Shown here one piece after another: positions 24,845 to 33,823 of a DNA stretch of 64,000 nt. A program made the translations under genes and the position numbers. The stretch spans positions 80,395 through 144,394 of the forward strand of contig NZ_QURN01000013.1 of the NCBI RefSeq assembly GCF_003403035.1, given 5' to 3'. The DNA comes from Mesorhizobium denitrificans. Lineage in GTDB: Bacteria; Pseudomonadota; Alphaproteobacteria; Rhizobiales; Rhizobiaceae. The notes beneath the pieces are model-generated. The model was not told the DNA's origin. It did not search any database and saw only the letters and a program-made list of their open reading frames with translations. Each line of letters starts with the position of its first letter. The stretch's first letter is position 1.

Positions 24845-25639
24845 ATGACAGTTTGTACAGATAGTGATATCAGTATGAGTGAGATCGTGACCACCGACCA
24901 GCCCCTTTACGAGCAAATCAAGACGGCCATTGATCGCCGCATCGAAACGGAAGAATGGCCCGCGAACTTTCAGGTACCCTCCGAAGGTGACCTGGCGGGA
25001 GAATTCGGCGCCTCGCGGCTCACTGTGCGGCGCGCGTTGCGGGAGCTTCAGGCCGATGGCGTACTCATTCGCATACAGGGACGCGGCACCTTCGTGATCG
25101 GCCCTCGTATGCAATGCGCGGTATTCAACTTGCCCGACATCACCGAGGAGATCGCCGCGTCAGGCGGGGCGCACAGTTGCCGCGTGCTTGCCCATTCCAT
25201 TCTCGCCAAGGAAAACCCTGGACGCAACATGCTGCAATTGCCTGCGGACGAGGTGATTTTCCATTCCCGCTTTCTGCACCTAGAGGACGGCACACCGATC
25301 CAGCTAGAGGACCGCTACGTCAACGCGTCCGAGGCGCCCGATTACATTGCGCAGGATTTCTCCAAGATAAGTCCTCATGTCTGGCTGCTCCGCGAGACAA
25401 CAGTGACCACGGTTGATAACACGATCCGTGCAATCCGCGCCGACGAGGAGACGCGCCAGCATCTGCAGATTGAAGGCAATCAGCCATGTCTTCTGCTGGA
25501 CCGCTCGACGTGGCGGGACGGAATTCCGGTCACGCGCAGCCGTTTTATTTATCCGGGTGACCGCTACCGGCTACGCTCGACGCACGAAGCCCGCACCAGC
25601 CGCATTGTCACCACTTCGGGTTCCGGCGCCGGCCGCTGA
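24845..25639 (+). CDS. GntR/HutC-family transcriptional regulator
   Basis: 264 residues from ATG 24845; an internal ATG at 24875 (MSEIVTTDQPLYEQIKTAID) is an equally good start by homology length. The winged helix reads FQVPSEGDLAGEFGASRLTV and RRALRELQADGVLIRIQGRG. The C-terminal UTRA ligand domain includes FHSRFLHLEDGTPIQLEDRY and a tail PVTRSRFIYPGDRYRL. HutC-type regulators usually repress catabolic operons until a pathway metabolite binds. Its position between the two arms suggests it controls both. Confidence 0.92.
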   Translation: MTVCTDSDISMSEIVTTDQPLYEQIKTAIDRRIETEEWPANFQVPSEGDLAGEFGASRLTVRRALRELQADGVLIRIQGRGTFVIGPRMQCAVFNLPDITEEIAASGGAHSCRVLAHSILAKENPGRNMLQLPADEVIFHSRFLHLEDGTPIQLEDRYVNASEAPDYIAQDFSKISPHVWLLRETTVTTVDNTIRAIRADEETRQHLQIEGNQPCLLLDRSTWRDGIPVTRSRFIYPGDRYRLRSTHEARTSRIVTTSGSGAGR

Positions 25640-25668
25640 ACGTCGAACGCCTCGGGAGAGAAAGACGT

Positions 25669-27000
25669 ATGAGAGATTTTGTCCGCAAACTCGAAACGCG
25701 CGGTGACCTGCTGATTGTCGATCGTGAGATCGACCCTGCACATGAACTCGCTGCGGTCACCCAGCTCGCCCAGACGAAATGGGCGAAACCGGTAATGTTC
25801 ACGAACGTCAAAGGCACGCGTTTCCCTGTCGTCAGCAATGTGTACAGCACGCGGGATCGTCTGGCAGAAGTGATCGGCATCAATCCGCTGGATTTCTGCA
25901 CGCAGTGGAGCAAGCTTGCCTCGCTCGGCGGATCCGAAATGAAGGAACCGCTCGTCCCTGCGCAGGCAGGCGAACTGCCTGAATATGAGGAAGTCAAACT
26001 TTCCGACTTGCCTTTGATCACCTATTCCGACCGCGACGGCGCGCCCTATTTCACCTCCGCGATGTTCATCGCCAAAGATCCCGATACCGGAGTCGGCAAT
26101 CTCTCTTATCATCGTTCGATGTACATCAGCGATAACGAATTGAGATGCCGCCTTGCGCCGCGCCATCATCTGACGATCTACCACGAAAAAGCAGAAAGGA
26201 AGGGCCAGGCGCTTGAAGCGGCGATGCTCATAGGACCGCCCGCCCATGCATTTCTGACCGCCGCCGCCCCACTGCCCTATGACGTGGACGAACTCGAAGT
26301 CGCAGCCCGCCTCCGCGGCCGTCCCATCGCGATGCGCAGATGCAATCACATAGATCTGGAGGTGCCCGCGGAAACCGAGGTCGTGATCGAAGGACGTTTC
26401 TTGCCGAACGAGCGGCGACCTGAAGGACCATTCGGCGAGTTCATGGGATACTACGTCGCTGTCGGCCCCAACGCCGTGTTTGAAGTTCTCGGCGTTACCG
26501 TGCGCAAGGATGCCATGTTCCATTCCATTCTGTGCGGATCGCCAGAGGAAGTGCTGACGTTGGAACTGTCTGTTTCGGCCAACATCTACCAGCGGCTGAG
26601 CGCTGCACTTCCGGGCATCGTCAACGTTACCTGTCAGCCCTTCGTCAATCATGCGATTGTCCAGATAGAGCCCCAGTTCGAGGGCCACGCGCGACAGGTG
26701 ATGCTGGCGACAATTGGCGCGGAGCCGATCTGGGCCAAGCAGGTTACGGTCGTCGATACCGACGTGAACATCTACGACATGGATGATGTTCAATGGGCGA
26801 TTCTGACGCGGTGCAGGCCTGACAAGAACATGATGATCATCGCCGATACGCCTTCTTTCTACCGCGACGAACAGAAGGACCATTGGGGCCGGCTGCTCGT
26901 CGATGCAACGAAACCGTGGGGTCGCGAGGCGGAATTCGAGCGCAAGCGTTTGCGCCTGGGTGATGTGGTGCGCGCCGAAGACTGGTTCCCGGGCATATGA
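25669..27000 (+). CDS. ubiD: UbiD-family prenyl-FMN-dependent decarboxylase
   Basis: 443 residues, ATG 25669 behind GAGAGAAAGACGT. UbiD-fold landmarks: an N-terminal RDFVRKLETRGDLLIVDREI, a central beta-barrel segment with GVGNLSYHRSMYISDNELRC, and EGPFGEFMGYYVAVGPNAVF, the conserved prenyl-FMN-binding Glu region. Family members reversibly decarboxylate aromatic, heteroaromatic or unsaturated acids. At 443 residues it is slightly shorter than ubiquinone-type UbiD and closer to catabolic members. The gene overlaps ubiX (ATGA), so cofactor supply is coupled. The substrate is unknown. Confidence 0.93.
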   Translation: MRDFVRKLETRGDLLIVDREIDPAHELAAVTQLAQTKWAKPVMFTNVKGTRFPVVSNVYSTRDRLAEVIGINPLDFCTQWSKLASLGGSEMKEPLVPAQAGELPEYEEVKLSDLPLITYSDRDGAPYFTSAMFIAKDPDTGVGNLSYHRSMYISDNELRCRLAPRHHLTIYHEKAERKGQALEAAMLIGPPAHAFLTAAAPLPYDVDELEVAARLRGRPIAMRRCNHIDLEVPAETEVVIEGRFLPNERRPEGPFGEFMGYYVAVGPNAVFEVLGVTVRKDAMFHSILCGSPEEVLTLELSVSANIYQRLSAALPGIVNVTCQPFVNHAIVQIEPQFEGHARQVMLATIGAEPIWAKQVTVVDTDVNIYDMDDVQWAILTRCRPDKNMMIIADTPSFYRDEQKDHWGRLLVDATKPWGREAEFERKRLRLGDVVRAEDWFPGI

Positions 27001-27578
27001 GCACGGCATCGCAGCGGCTGGTTGTCGGGATCACGGGCGCATCCGGCGCGATCTATGGGCTCAAGGCGCTTGAACTTTCCCGCGCTGCGAAAGTCGAGAC
27101 CCATCTCGTCGTCTCGCGCGCTGCGCTGCTCACACTGAATCAGGAACTCGGATTGCAGAAAGCCGATCTCGATGGCCGTGCGGACTTCATTCATGCAGCG
27201 TCGGATATTGGCGCGACCATCGCCTCCGGTTCATTCCAGACCATGGGCATGCTGATCGCACCGTGCTCGGTCAAGACCATGTCGGAGATCGCCTCAGGCG
27301 TGACCTCCACCTTGTTGAGCCGCGCCGCCGATGTCGTGCTGAAGGAGCGTCGACGCCTCGTCCTGATGTTTCGCGAGACGCCGCTCCATCTCGGTCATCT
27401 TCAGACAATGGTCACGCTGACCCAAATGGGAGCAATCATGATGCCGCCCGTTCCCGCATTCTATGCACAACCGCAGAGTCTCGAGGAAATGGTTACGCAT
27501 TCAGTAGGACGGGCACTCGATCTCTTCGGTATAGATACCGGGCAGGTGAAGCGCTGGGGTGGAATGAAAGAAAGCTGA
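26997..27578 (+). CDS. ubiX: UbiX-family flavin prenyltransferase
   Basis: 193 residues; its ATG overlaps the ubiD stop by 4 bp. Signature VVGITGASGAIYGLKALELS at the N-terminus binds FMN; the segment PCSVKTMSEIASGVTSTLLS and AADVVLKERRRLVLMFRETP, then LHLGHLQTMVTL, contain the conserved phosphate- and prenyl-binding residues. UbiX adds a dimethylallyl group to FMN to make the cofactor of UbiD. A dedicated copy beside ubiD is the rule for catabolic UbiD systems. Confidence 0.95.
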   Translation: MSTASQRLVVGITGASGAIYGLKALELSRAAKVETHLVVSRAALLTLNQELGLQKADLDGRADFIHAASDIGATIASGSFQTMGMLIAPCSVKTMSEIASGVTSTLLSRAADVVLKERRRLVLMFRETPLHLGHLQTMVTLTQMGAIMMPPVPAFYAQPQSLEEMVTHSVGRALDLFGIDTGQVKRWGGMKES

Positions 27579-27623
27579 TTCAAACTGCGTCGCTATTCAT
27601 CGCGATTGAGGAATACGGTGGAG

Positions 27624-28148
27624 ATGTCCCAAGAGGAATCCAACCTTTGGAACTTCATGGTTGAATTCTATGCGCGACCCGGCGTCGCGAATGCCTGCCT
27701 TCAACTTCAGGAAAAATACAAAGTCGATGTGCCGCTTTTTCTGGCTGTGCTTCGGGCTGTTGCAGAGGGCCGCGCGGTCAGTTCAGATCAGATACGGGCG
27801 TTGGATGTGCAGTGCGCAAATTGGCGCGAAACCGTCATTCAGCCTCTGCGCTCTGTTCGCACAGCGATGAAGGCTCAATCGCAGTTGACCGATAAGATGG
27901 GGGCTTGGGAACTGCGCGAAAACATCAAGGCGATTGAGCTTCGTGCAGAACAACTCGAAATCCATAGGTTGGAGCGGCTGATCGCTGAACTGTCCTTGGC
28001 TGAATCGCCTGCCATCTCTCAGAATATGTATTTGGCAGCACGGCTCCTGCTCGAAACCAACGGATCAATCTTTGCGGAGTCTCTTCCGACCGAAGCGAAT
28101 TGGATTATTGATTCACTGGCAAGCTCCTTAGATTGTGCACGTCGATAA
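27624..28148 (+). CDS. TIGR02444/DUF2390-like protein
   Basis: 174 residues from ATG 27624 (an upstream TTG at 27606 is also in frame). The N-terminal part fits the TIGR02444 (DUF2390) pattern: ESNLWNFMVEFYARPGVANA, CLQLQEKYKVDVPLFLAVLR, then WRETVIQPLRSVRTAMK. Such proteins are mostly helical, cytosolic and uncharacterised. It follows ubiX by 45 bp in the same direction, so it is probably the third gene of the regulator-side operon. Its link with a decarboxylase is unusual; chromosomal homologues generally stand elsewhere. Confidence 0.78.
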   Translation: MSQEESNLWNFMVEFYARPGVANACLQLQEKYKVDVPLFLAVLRAVAEGRAVSSDQIRALDVQCANWRETVIQPLRSVRTAMKAQSQLTDKMGAWELRENIKAIELRAEQLEIHRLERLIAELSLAESPAISQNMYLAARLLLETNGSIFAESLPTEANWIIDSLASSLDCARR

Positions 28149-28443
28149 CGCGTAGTTTCTTCAGCTTTGTGAAGCTCCACTGGCTAGATGCTCCAACCGC
28201 ATGCTCGAAGTCCAATCCTTGCAGCTTGCAAGCAAAGCCATAGACTTGGATAGGACGTAGAACGCTGTCTATTTTCGGCTGCAAACAGTGGCGAACTTGA
28301 ACAGTCAGTTTGACGTGCACTGCTGTCCGCCGCAAGGGGGCCGGAAGCGGAATGGCTGCATTCTGCCGCCAACCTAGTAAAGTGGCCACTGGGCGGAACA
28401 GCTGACATCCGTCGACTAGGCAACCAGTTCTCGTACGGTTGCA
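28149..28443. other. Gap between converging genes, nothing recognised
   Basis: The minus-strand frames here encode Cys/His/Trp-scattered sequence without motifs and are probably spurious. No terminator with a T-tract is evident. It may mark the boundary of the transferred catabolic island. Confidence 0.4.
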
Positions 28444-29199
28444 TCACGTCAGCATAGGACGAAGGTTCGATTTTACCGCCGTCCTGACGGCATCGACCGG
28501 GACACTCCGGACCTCGGCAATAGCGGCAACCGTGGCTTTCACGTCGGCAGGCTCGCTGGGGCGTCCATCAATCTGAGTGAAGGGGCCATCTGTCTCCGTC
28601 AGGATTCGATCAATCGGCAACCCGGCGACCAGAGCACGGCCTCGATCCGAACGGGTCATTTCAGTGTTAACGGAGAAATAGCAACCAAGCGTCGCCGCAC
28701 GTCGAGCCTCACTCTTGCTTCCGGTAAACCAATGCAGCACGACGGTGCCGCGATCCCGCGGGAGATATTGCTCGATCATCTCGAGCACCGCCGGTGCGCT
28801 CCTCACGCTGTGGACCGTGAGAATCTTGCCTCCGGCTTCTGCGCATCCCTCAAGGACAGTGCGGAACACATGTTTTTGGGTGTCTAGCGACTTGTAGAAG
28901 CGCGGACCGGCGTCGAGGCCGACTTCGCCGACATAGCGTGTCTCAGGCAGGTGACGCTCCCATATTGGCAGCTCGCCGGCGCGCTCCGCGACAAGCTGCG
29001 GGTGCAGGCCGAGCGCGGCGCGCACGAAGCGGGTACGACGCGTTAGTTCGTAATTGCGCGACCAGGCCTTCGGCGTCGTCGTGACGGTCAGTGTGTAGAT
29101 CCGCGCGGCTTCTGCTCTTGCGATCGCGGCCTCAGGGTCGGGATAGAGGTCGAGATGGCAGTGGAAATCTACGCCGGCAGCTTGAGCGGTTTCGGTCAT
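28444..29199 (-). CDS. qatD: QatD-like TatD-family hydrolase
   Basis: 251 residues, ATG 29199 overlapping the stop of the upstream qatC fragment (4 bp). All metal ligands of a TatD amidohydrolase are present: GVDFHCHLDLYPDPEAAIAR (HxHxD), YVGEVGLDAG (Glu), ILTVHSVRSAP (His), TVVLHWFTGSKSEARR (His) and ILTETDGPFTQ (Asp). Coupling to a QueC-like gene is the arrangement of the QatABCD anti-phage system, in which QatD is the TatD-like nuclease. On its own it could also act as a housekeeping DNase, but the context favours a Qat origin. Confidence 0.83.
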   Translation of the reverse strand: MTETAQAAGVDFHCHLDLYPDPEAAIARAEAARIYTLTVTTTPKAWSRNYELTRRTRFVRAALGLHPQLVAERAGELPIWERHLPETRYVGEVGLDAGPRFYKSLDTQKHVFRTVLEGCAEAGGKILTVHSVRSAPAVLEMIEQYLPRDRGTVVLHWFTGSKSEARRAATLGCYFSVNTEMTRSDRGRALVAGLPIDRILTETDGPFTQIDGRPSEPADVKATVAAIAEVRSVPVDAVRTAVKSNLRPMLT

Positions 29200-29678
29200 C
29201 CTGGGCGCGTCCTGACGCCCGCCAGTAACGCGCCGACCTCCTCAAGGCCGCGCCGATAGACGCCGGCGAGGGCTGCTTGCCGGGCCGGCGATTCATCGAA
29301 AAGCGGTCCTGGCTTGTGGATGAGGATCGGCGCCAGTGCCGGCCGGGCGCGAAGCCGCTCGATCGCAAGCTGGAAAGAGCGGATCTGGACACCTTCCGAT
29401 TGGCGTGTGTCGAGCGCGCGGGCGGTGAGGTCGTCGACCGTGTAGAGGGTGGGATCTGGATCGGGGTGTAGGCCGGCAACGAGTGCTGCCCGTCTGATGA
29501 GACAAGGCAGGCAATAGCCGCAATGCTGCGTGCCGAGACCCTGCCAGCGCCCCTTGGTTGGGGACGCGCAGGATAGCGATGAGGGTACGAGGCGGCGTAA
29601 CAACGCGCCCTTGGCGCAGGCCGCAACCATCTCGCCCTTGGTCCTATCCCAATAGGGGTCGGAACAAGAACTGCCCAA
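29196..29678 (-). pseudogene. qatC: QatC-like (QueC-family) protein, C-terminal fragment
   Basis: The fragment of about 160 residues begins inside the terminal repeat of transposon C (host part starts at 29654). It has the zinc-binding Cys cluster of QueC-like enzymes, LGTQHCGYCLPCLIRRAALV, and a downstream DDLTARALDTRQSEGVQIRS tail. Full QatC proteins are around 400 residues, so the PP-loop ATP-binding half is gone. QatA (ATPase) and QatB, expected further upstream, are also absent. The transposon and an associated deletion probably removed them, leaving an inactive system. Confidence 0.78.
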
Positions 29679-32600
29679 AATCGTACGCTAAGGGCGAACG
29701 TAGCGAGAACCCGAGTGTGATATCGGCCGTATTGCACTTGATGTCTGTGGATAGCGTAGCCAAGGCTGACTTACGCGTCGCCCAGTTTGACATCGTTCCA
29801 TCGAGTATTGTGATGGAGTCGGGCGATGCGCAGACGGAAGCTTCTCAAAGATCAAGATCGGCAAAAGCTCTTCAGGGTGCCGACCGATGAGGAAAGCCTG
29901 ATCCGACACTATTCGCTGACGTCGGCTGACAGGCTTGAGATTGACCTCCGCAGGCGAGAACACAATCGGCTCGGCTTTGCTGTTCAGCTCTGCCTAATGC
30001 GCCACCCGGGTAGAGTGCTTGCCGCTGGAGAGACTCCGCCTCGCGCAATGCTAAAGTATGTTGCCGATCAGGTCGGCGCCGACCTCGGAACGTTCGCGCT
30101 CTATGCGCGCCGTGAAGAAACCCGCCGCGATCACACGGCGCGCCTCATGGTGTACCTGGATACGAGAAGCGCAACGGCGCAAGATCGTCGAGCGGCGTTA
30201 TTGGCTGCAATTCAGACGGCGGCGATGTCCGACGACGGTGCTGCAATAGCCAGTTCCATTGTCGCCGCATTTCGTGAACGCGGTTCCCTGCTTCCGGTGA
30301 CCGAGACGATCGAGCGAATAGGGCTCGCGGGCCGCTCGATTGCTCGTCGGCGGGCAGAGAGAGCGCTCATCGAAGAAATTCCGCTCGATACGCTCCAATT
30401 ATTGGATAGGCTGTTGGAGGTTGACCCATCGATCGCCCAGACGCGCTTTCATTGGCTGCGCTCGGCTCCGGAAGCGCCAAGTGCATCGAACCTGGTCGGG
30501 CTGACCGAACGGATTGCCTTCCTGCGCAAGCTAGAAATCGATCCGAAATTGCAGGTCCGCATATCGTCAGGACGGTGGGATCAGATGATCCGTGAGGGCA
30601 ATGCCACACCGGCATGGCTGGCCAACGACTTCAATGCCAGCCGCCGGCGCGCCCTGATTGTGGCGCAGGTCATCAAGCTCGGCCAGAAGCTCACCGATGA
30701 TGCGGTGACGATGTTCATCAAGCTGATGGGTCGGCTGTTCTCGCAAGCCAATAATCGCAAGAAGCAGCGGCACATGGACTGCAGGCCGGATACCGCCAAA
30801 GCGCTGCGCATGTTCCTGGACACGATCACAGCCCTGCAGTCCGCGAACGATTATGGCCGGAACGCATTGGAGGTTCTCGATCAGGAAATTGGATGGCACC
30901 GGTTGCTTCGCATGAAGCCTGAGCTCGAGTCGATGGTCGAGGACAACGAGGCGGCGCCATTGACCTTAGCGGCCGAGCAATATGCGACCGTCAACAAATA
31001 TGCCGGTGCGTTCCTGCAGGCGTTCACGTTCCAATCGGCGCGTCGCCACGATCCGCTTCTTGCGGCTATCGCGCTGCTGAAGCGGCTCTATATCGAGAAG
31101 CGGAGGACCCTCCCGGATCGCGTCCCGGTCACCCACCTAAGCAAAACCGATCGACGGCTCATCTTCGAACAGGAAAAGCCCGATCGTCGTCTCTATGAGA
31201 TCGCCACGCTCGCCGCCTTGCGAGACCGGCTGCGCTCTGCCGACATTTGGGTCGACGGCAGTCGATCCTTCCGGCCGATCGACGAGCATCTAATGCCGCG
31301 GTCGACATTCACCAAAATGCAGGAGGAGGATCGCCTTGGGCTGGGCGTCCAGGGTGATGGCGCGGCTTGGCTTGCCGAAGCGCGTCAGATGCTCGACTTC
31401 AACCTGAAGCGCCTCGCGCACAGAGCACGGTCAGGAAAGCTCGACGGTGTTCGTCTTGAGGCCGGGACGTTGATCGTGACGCCAACGGCTGGCGAGGTCC
31501 CGGCGGCGGCCGAAGAACTGAATGCTGAGATCAGCGATATGTATCCAATGGTTGAGGTACCGGACCTGTTGAAGGAAGTGCACGATTGGACCGGCTTTGC
31601 CGACCACTTTACGCATGTCCGCACCGGCGACGTGCCGAGAAATATCTCCGCTATGCTGGCCGGCGTGCTGGCCGATGCGACCAACCTCGGTCCGAAGCGA
31701 ATGGCGAGCGCATCCAAGGGGATCAGCGCGCATCAGATTGGCTGGATGCGTACATTCCATGCGCGATCCGAAACCTATCGTGCGGCGCAAGCTTGCATTA
31801 CAGATACGCATGCCCGTCACCCGCATTCTCGCCTGTGGGGCAACGGCACGACATCTTCGTCAGATGGGCAATTCTTCCGCGCGAGCGACCGAGCCGCCAA
31901 GCGCGGCGACGTCAATTTGCACTACGGAAGCGAACCCGGTTCGAAATTCTACAGTCATCTGTCCGATCAGTACGGCTATTTCAGCATCTTGCCGATCAGC
32001 CCAACAGAAAGCGAGGCAGCTTATGTACTTGATGGGCTATTCGATCAGGACACGATCCTCGACATCCAGGAACACTTCACCGATACGGGCGGTGCTAGCG
32101 ATCACGTCTTCGGACTGTTCGCCCTGATCGGCAAGCGGTTCGCACCGCGGCTGCGTAATCTCAAAGATCGGAAGTTCCATACGTTCGAGAAGGGCGATGC
32201 ATATCCAGCGCTGTCAAATCACATCGGGGCGCCGATCAACGCCACGCTGATCCTCGATCATTGGGACGACCTACTCCATCTGGCGGCGTCAATCACGACG
32301 CGATCCGTGGTGCCGTCGACGATCCTGAAGAAGCTATCCGCATCTCCGAAGGAAAGCCAGCTTGCCAGAGCATTGCGCGAACTGGGTCGGATCGAGCGAT
32401 CCTTGTTCATGATCGAATGGTACTCAAGTCCGGCGCTACGGCGGCGTTGCCAGGCCGGCCTAAACAAGGGAGAGGCGGCGCATAAGCTGAAGCGCGCCGT
32501 CTTCTTCCACGAGCGCGGAGAGATTCGGGACCGATCGTTCGAAAGCCAGGCGTTCCGCGCCTCCGGCCTCAACCTCGTCGTCAGTGCAATCGTACACTGG

Positions 32601-32858
32601 AACACTGTCTATCTCGACCGCGCGGTCACACAGCTCAAACGAGCGGGAAGAAATATTCCAGATCCGCTGTTGAAGCATATCTCGCCGCTGAGTTGGGAGC
32701 ATATCAACCTGACGGGCATCTACACCTGGGATAGCGAGCAACATCTCCCGGAAGGCTTCAGGTCGCTCCGCCTCCCGGTTGGACTAAGGCGTGCCGCATA
32801 ACGTTCCTGCTCCGTTCGACCTTAGCGTACAATTTTGAGCAGTTCTTGTTCCGACCCC
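29655..32858 (+). mobile_element. Tn3-family transposon C (tnpA only), 3.2 kb
   Basis: Terminal repeats of about 39 bp: GGGGTCGGAACAAGAACTGC at 29655 and its complement ending at 32858, continuing to CGTACGCTAAGG inside. Only tnpA lies between; there is no resolvase, so cointegrates would need host or foreign recombination. Flanking pentamers differ (CAATA left, TGCTT right) and the flanks are truncated unrelated genes (qatC and a sugar-binding protein), pointing to a one-sided deletion or recombination between two copies. Confidence 0.9.
29826..32801 (+). CDS. tnpA: Tn3-family transposase TnpA (transposon C)
   Basis: 991 residues, ATG 29826, unbroken. DUF4158 N-terminus [20 protein letters not shown] and [17 protein letters not shown]; the DDE domain has Asp680 (SSSDGQFF), Asp753 ([12 protein letters not shown]) and Glu906 ([14 protein letters not shown]). 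It is very similar to the visible part of the transposon A enzyme, including identical stretches such as [20 protein letters not shown]. It is much less similar to transposon B. Expected to be catalytically competent. Confidence 0.95.
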   Translation: MRRRKLLKDQDRQKLFRVPTDEESLIRHYSLTSADRLEIDLRRREHNRLGFAVQLCLMRHPGRVLAAGETPPRAMLKYVADQVGADLGTFALYARREETRRDHTARLMVYLDTRSATAQDRRAALLAAIQTAAMSDDGAAIASSIVAAFRERGSLLPVTETIERIGLAGRSIARRRAERALIEEIPLDTLQLLDRLLEVDPSIAQTRFHWLRSAPEAPSASNLVGLTERIAFLRKLEIDPKLQVRISSGRWDQMIREGNATPAWLANDFNASRRRALIVAQVIKLGQKLTDDAVTMFIKLMGRLFSQANNRKKQRHMDCRPDTAKALRMFLDTITALQSANDYGRNALEVLDQEIGWHRLLRMKPELESMVEDNEAAPLTLAAEQYATVNKYAGAFLQAFTFQSARRHDPLLAAIALLKRLYIEKRRTLPDRVPVTHLSKTDRRLIFEQEKPDRRLYEIATLAALRDRLRSADIWVDGSRSFRPIDEHLMPRSTFTKMQEEDRLGLGVQGDGAAWLAEARQMLDFNLKRLAHRARSGKLDGVRLEAGTLIVTPTAGEVPAAAEELNAEISDMYPMVEVPDLLKEVHDWTGFADHFTHVRTGDVPRNISAMLAGVLADATNLGPKRMASASKGISAHQIGWMRTFHARSETYRAAQACITDTHARHPHSRLWGNGTTSSSDGQFFRASDRAAKRGDVNLHYGSEPGSKFYSHLSDQYGYFSILPISPTESEAAYVLDGLFDQDTILDIQEHFTDTGGASDHVFGLFALIGKRFAPRLRNLKDRKFHTFEKGDAYPALSNHIGAPINATLILDHWDDLLHLAASITTRSVVPSTILKKLSASPKESQLARALRELGRIERSLFMIEWYSSPALRRRCQAGLNKGEAAHKLKRAVFFHERGEIRDRSFESQAFRASGLNLVVSAIVHWNTVYLDRAVTQLKRAGRNIPDPLLKHISPLSWEHINLTGIYTWDSEQHLPEGFRSLRLPVGLRRAA

Positions 32859-33766
32859 TGCTTGCCCTTGCCGGCATTGCTCAGGCCCAGGACAAGCCGG
32901 TGCTCGGCGTGGCGCTGCCGAACCTGACCAACCCCTACTATGTGGCGATGAAGAAGAGTTTTGAGGAGAATGCCGCAACCCAGGGCTTTGATGTCAAGGT
33001 GCTGATCGCCGACAATGACGACGCCAAGCAGCTCTCGCAGGTCCAGACCTTCGTTCAGGACAAGGTCAACGCCGTCGCCCTGAATTGCGTCTCTTCGGGT
33101 CCTTGCGTGTCCTCGGTGCAGGAACTCAACACCGCGAACATCCCCGTCTTCACCATCAATCTTCTTCCTGATGCGGACGGCTTGAAGCAGGTCGGCGCGA
33201 CCGTCGTTCAGGCTGTGCAGACCGACCAGAAGATGGGCGGCAAATACATCGGCGAACAACTGATGAAGGATCTCGGCGCCAATGCCTCGGCGGTTATCGG
33301 CATTGTCGGCGAACCCACCGCCGCAGCGGCCAATGCGCGCGATGCCGGCTTCAAGGAAGCCATCGCCGTCAATCCCAATCTCAAGGTGGTCGCCCTGGTC
33401 AACGGCAAGGTCGAGGAAACGACGTCGCTGAAGGTGACGACGGAAATGCTGCAGGGCAACCCTGAGATGACCATCGTCTATTCCGACACCGAACCGTCGG
33501 CGCTGGGCGCGATCGCGGCCATCGAGCAGCTCGGCCGGGACGACGTCAAGCTCTATGCCTTCGTCGACAAGCTCGGCGTGCAGCATATCGCGGAGAACAC
33601 CATCATGAAGGCCGGCGCCATCCAGGAACCGGCCAGGCTGGCGCAGATCCAGGTCGAGAACATCAAGAAGTATCTCGCCGGCACGAAGCTTGAACCTGTG
33701 ATCGACAGCCCGCCGCTGCTGGTCAACAAGGACAACGCCGCCGCGACAGCCGACAAGGCCTATTGA
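32846..33766 (+). CDS. Sugar ABC transporter substrate-binding protein, N-terminus rebuilt from transposon C end
   Basis: The mature region (QDKPVLGVALPNLTNPYYVA onward) is a complete periplasmic-binding-protein type 1 domain of the ribose/xylose family. It has the KVLIADNDDAKQLSQVQTFV and DGLKQVGATVVQAVQTDQKM segments. Host sequence begins at 32859 inside the signal peptide (LLALAGIAQAQ). The only start in frame is a TTG at 32846 within the transposon repeat, giving a short MFRPLLALAG leader. Export and expression are doubtful. An ATPase and an epimerase gene follow, but no permease is present. Confidence 0.85.
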   Translation: MFRPLLALAGIAQAQDKPVLGVALPNLTNPYYVAMKKSFEENAATQGFDVKVLIADNDDAKQLSQVQTFVQDKVNAVALNCVSSGPCVSSVQELNTANIPVFTINLLPDADGLKQVGATVVQAVQTDQKMGGKYIGEQLMKDLGANASAVIGIVGEPTAAAANARDAGFKEAIAVNPNLKVVALVNGKVEETTSLKVTTEMLQGNPEMTIVYSDTEPSALGAIAAIEQLGRDDVKLYAFVDKLGVQHIAENTIMKAGAIQEPARLAQIQVENIKKYLAGTKLEPVIDSPPLLVNKDNAAATADKAY

Positions 33767-33823
33767 GCCGACAGGACGGCCGGGTCCCTCGGGACACCGG
33801 CCGCCCGTTCCAGATCGGGTTCG

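Noticed and set aside
25564..27009. A 481-codon minus-strand frame opposite ubiD
   Set aside because: High-GC antisense shadow; the plus strand encodes a clear UbiD with conserved motifs.
28105..28389. Possible 94-residue minus-strand protein
   Set aside because: Overlaps the end of the TIGR02444 gene and has the look of a spurious intergenic frame.
28444..33766. A complete Qat system spread across transposon C
   Set aside because: The sequence right of the transposon encodes a sugar-binding protein, not qatA or qatB, so the operon is incomplete.
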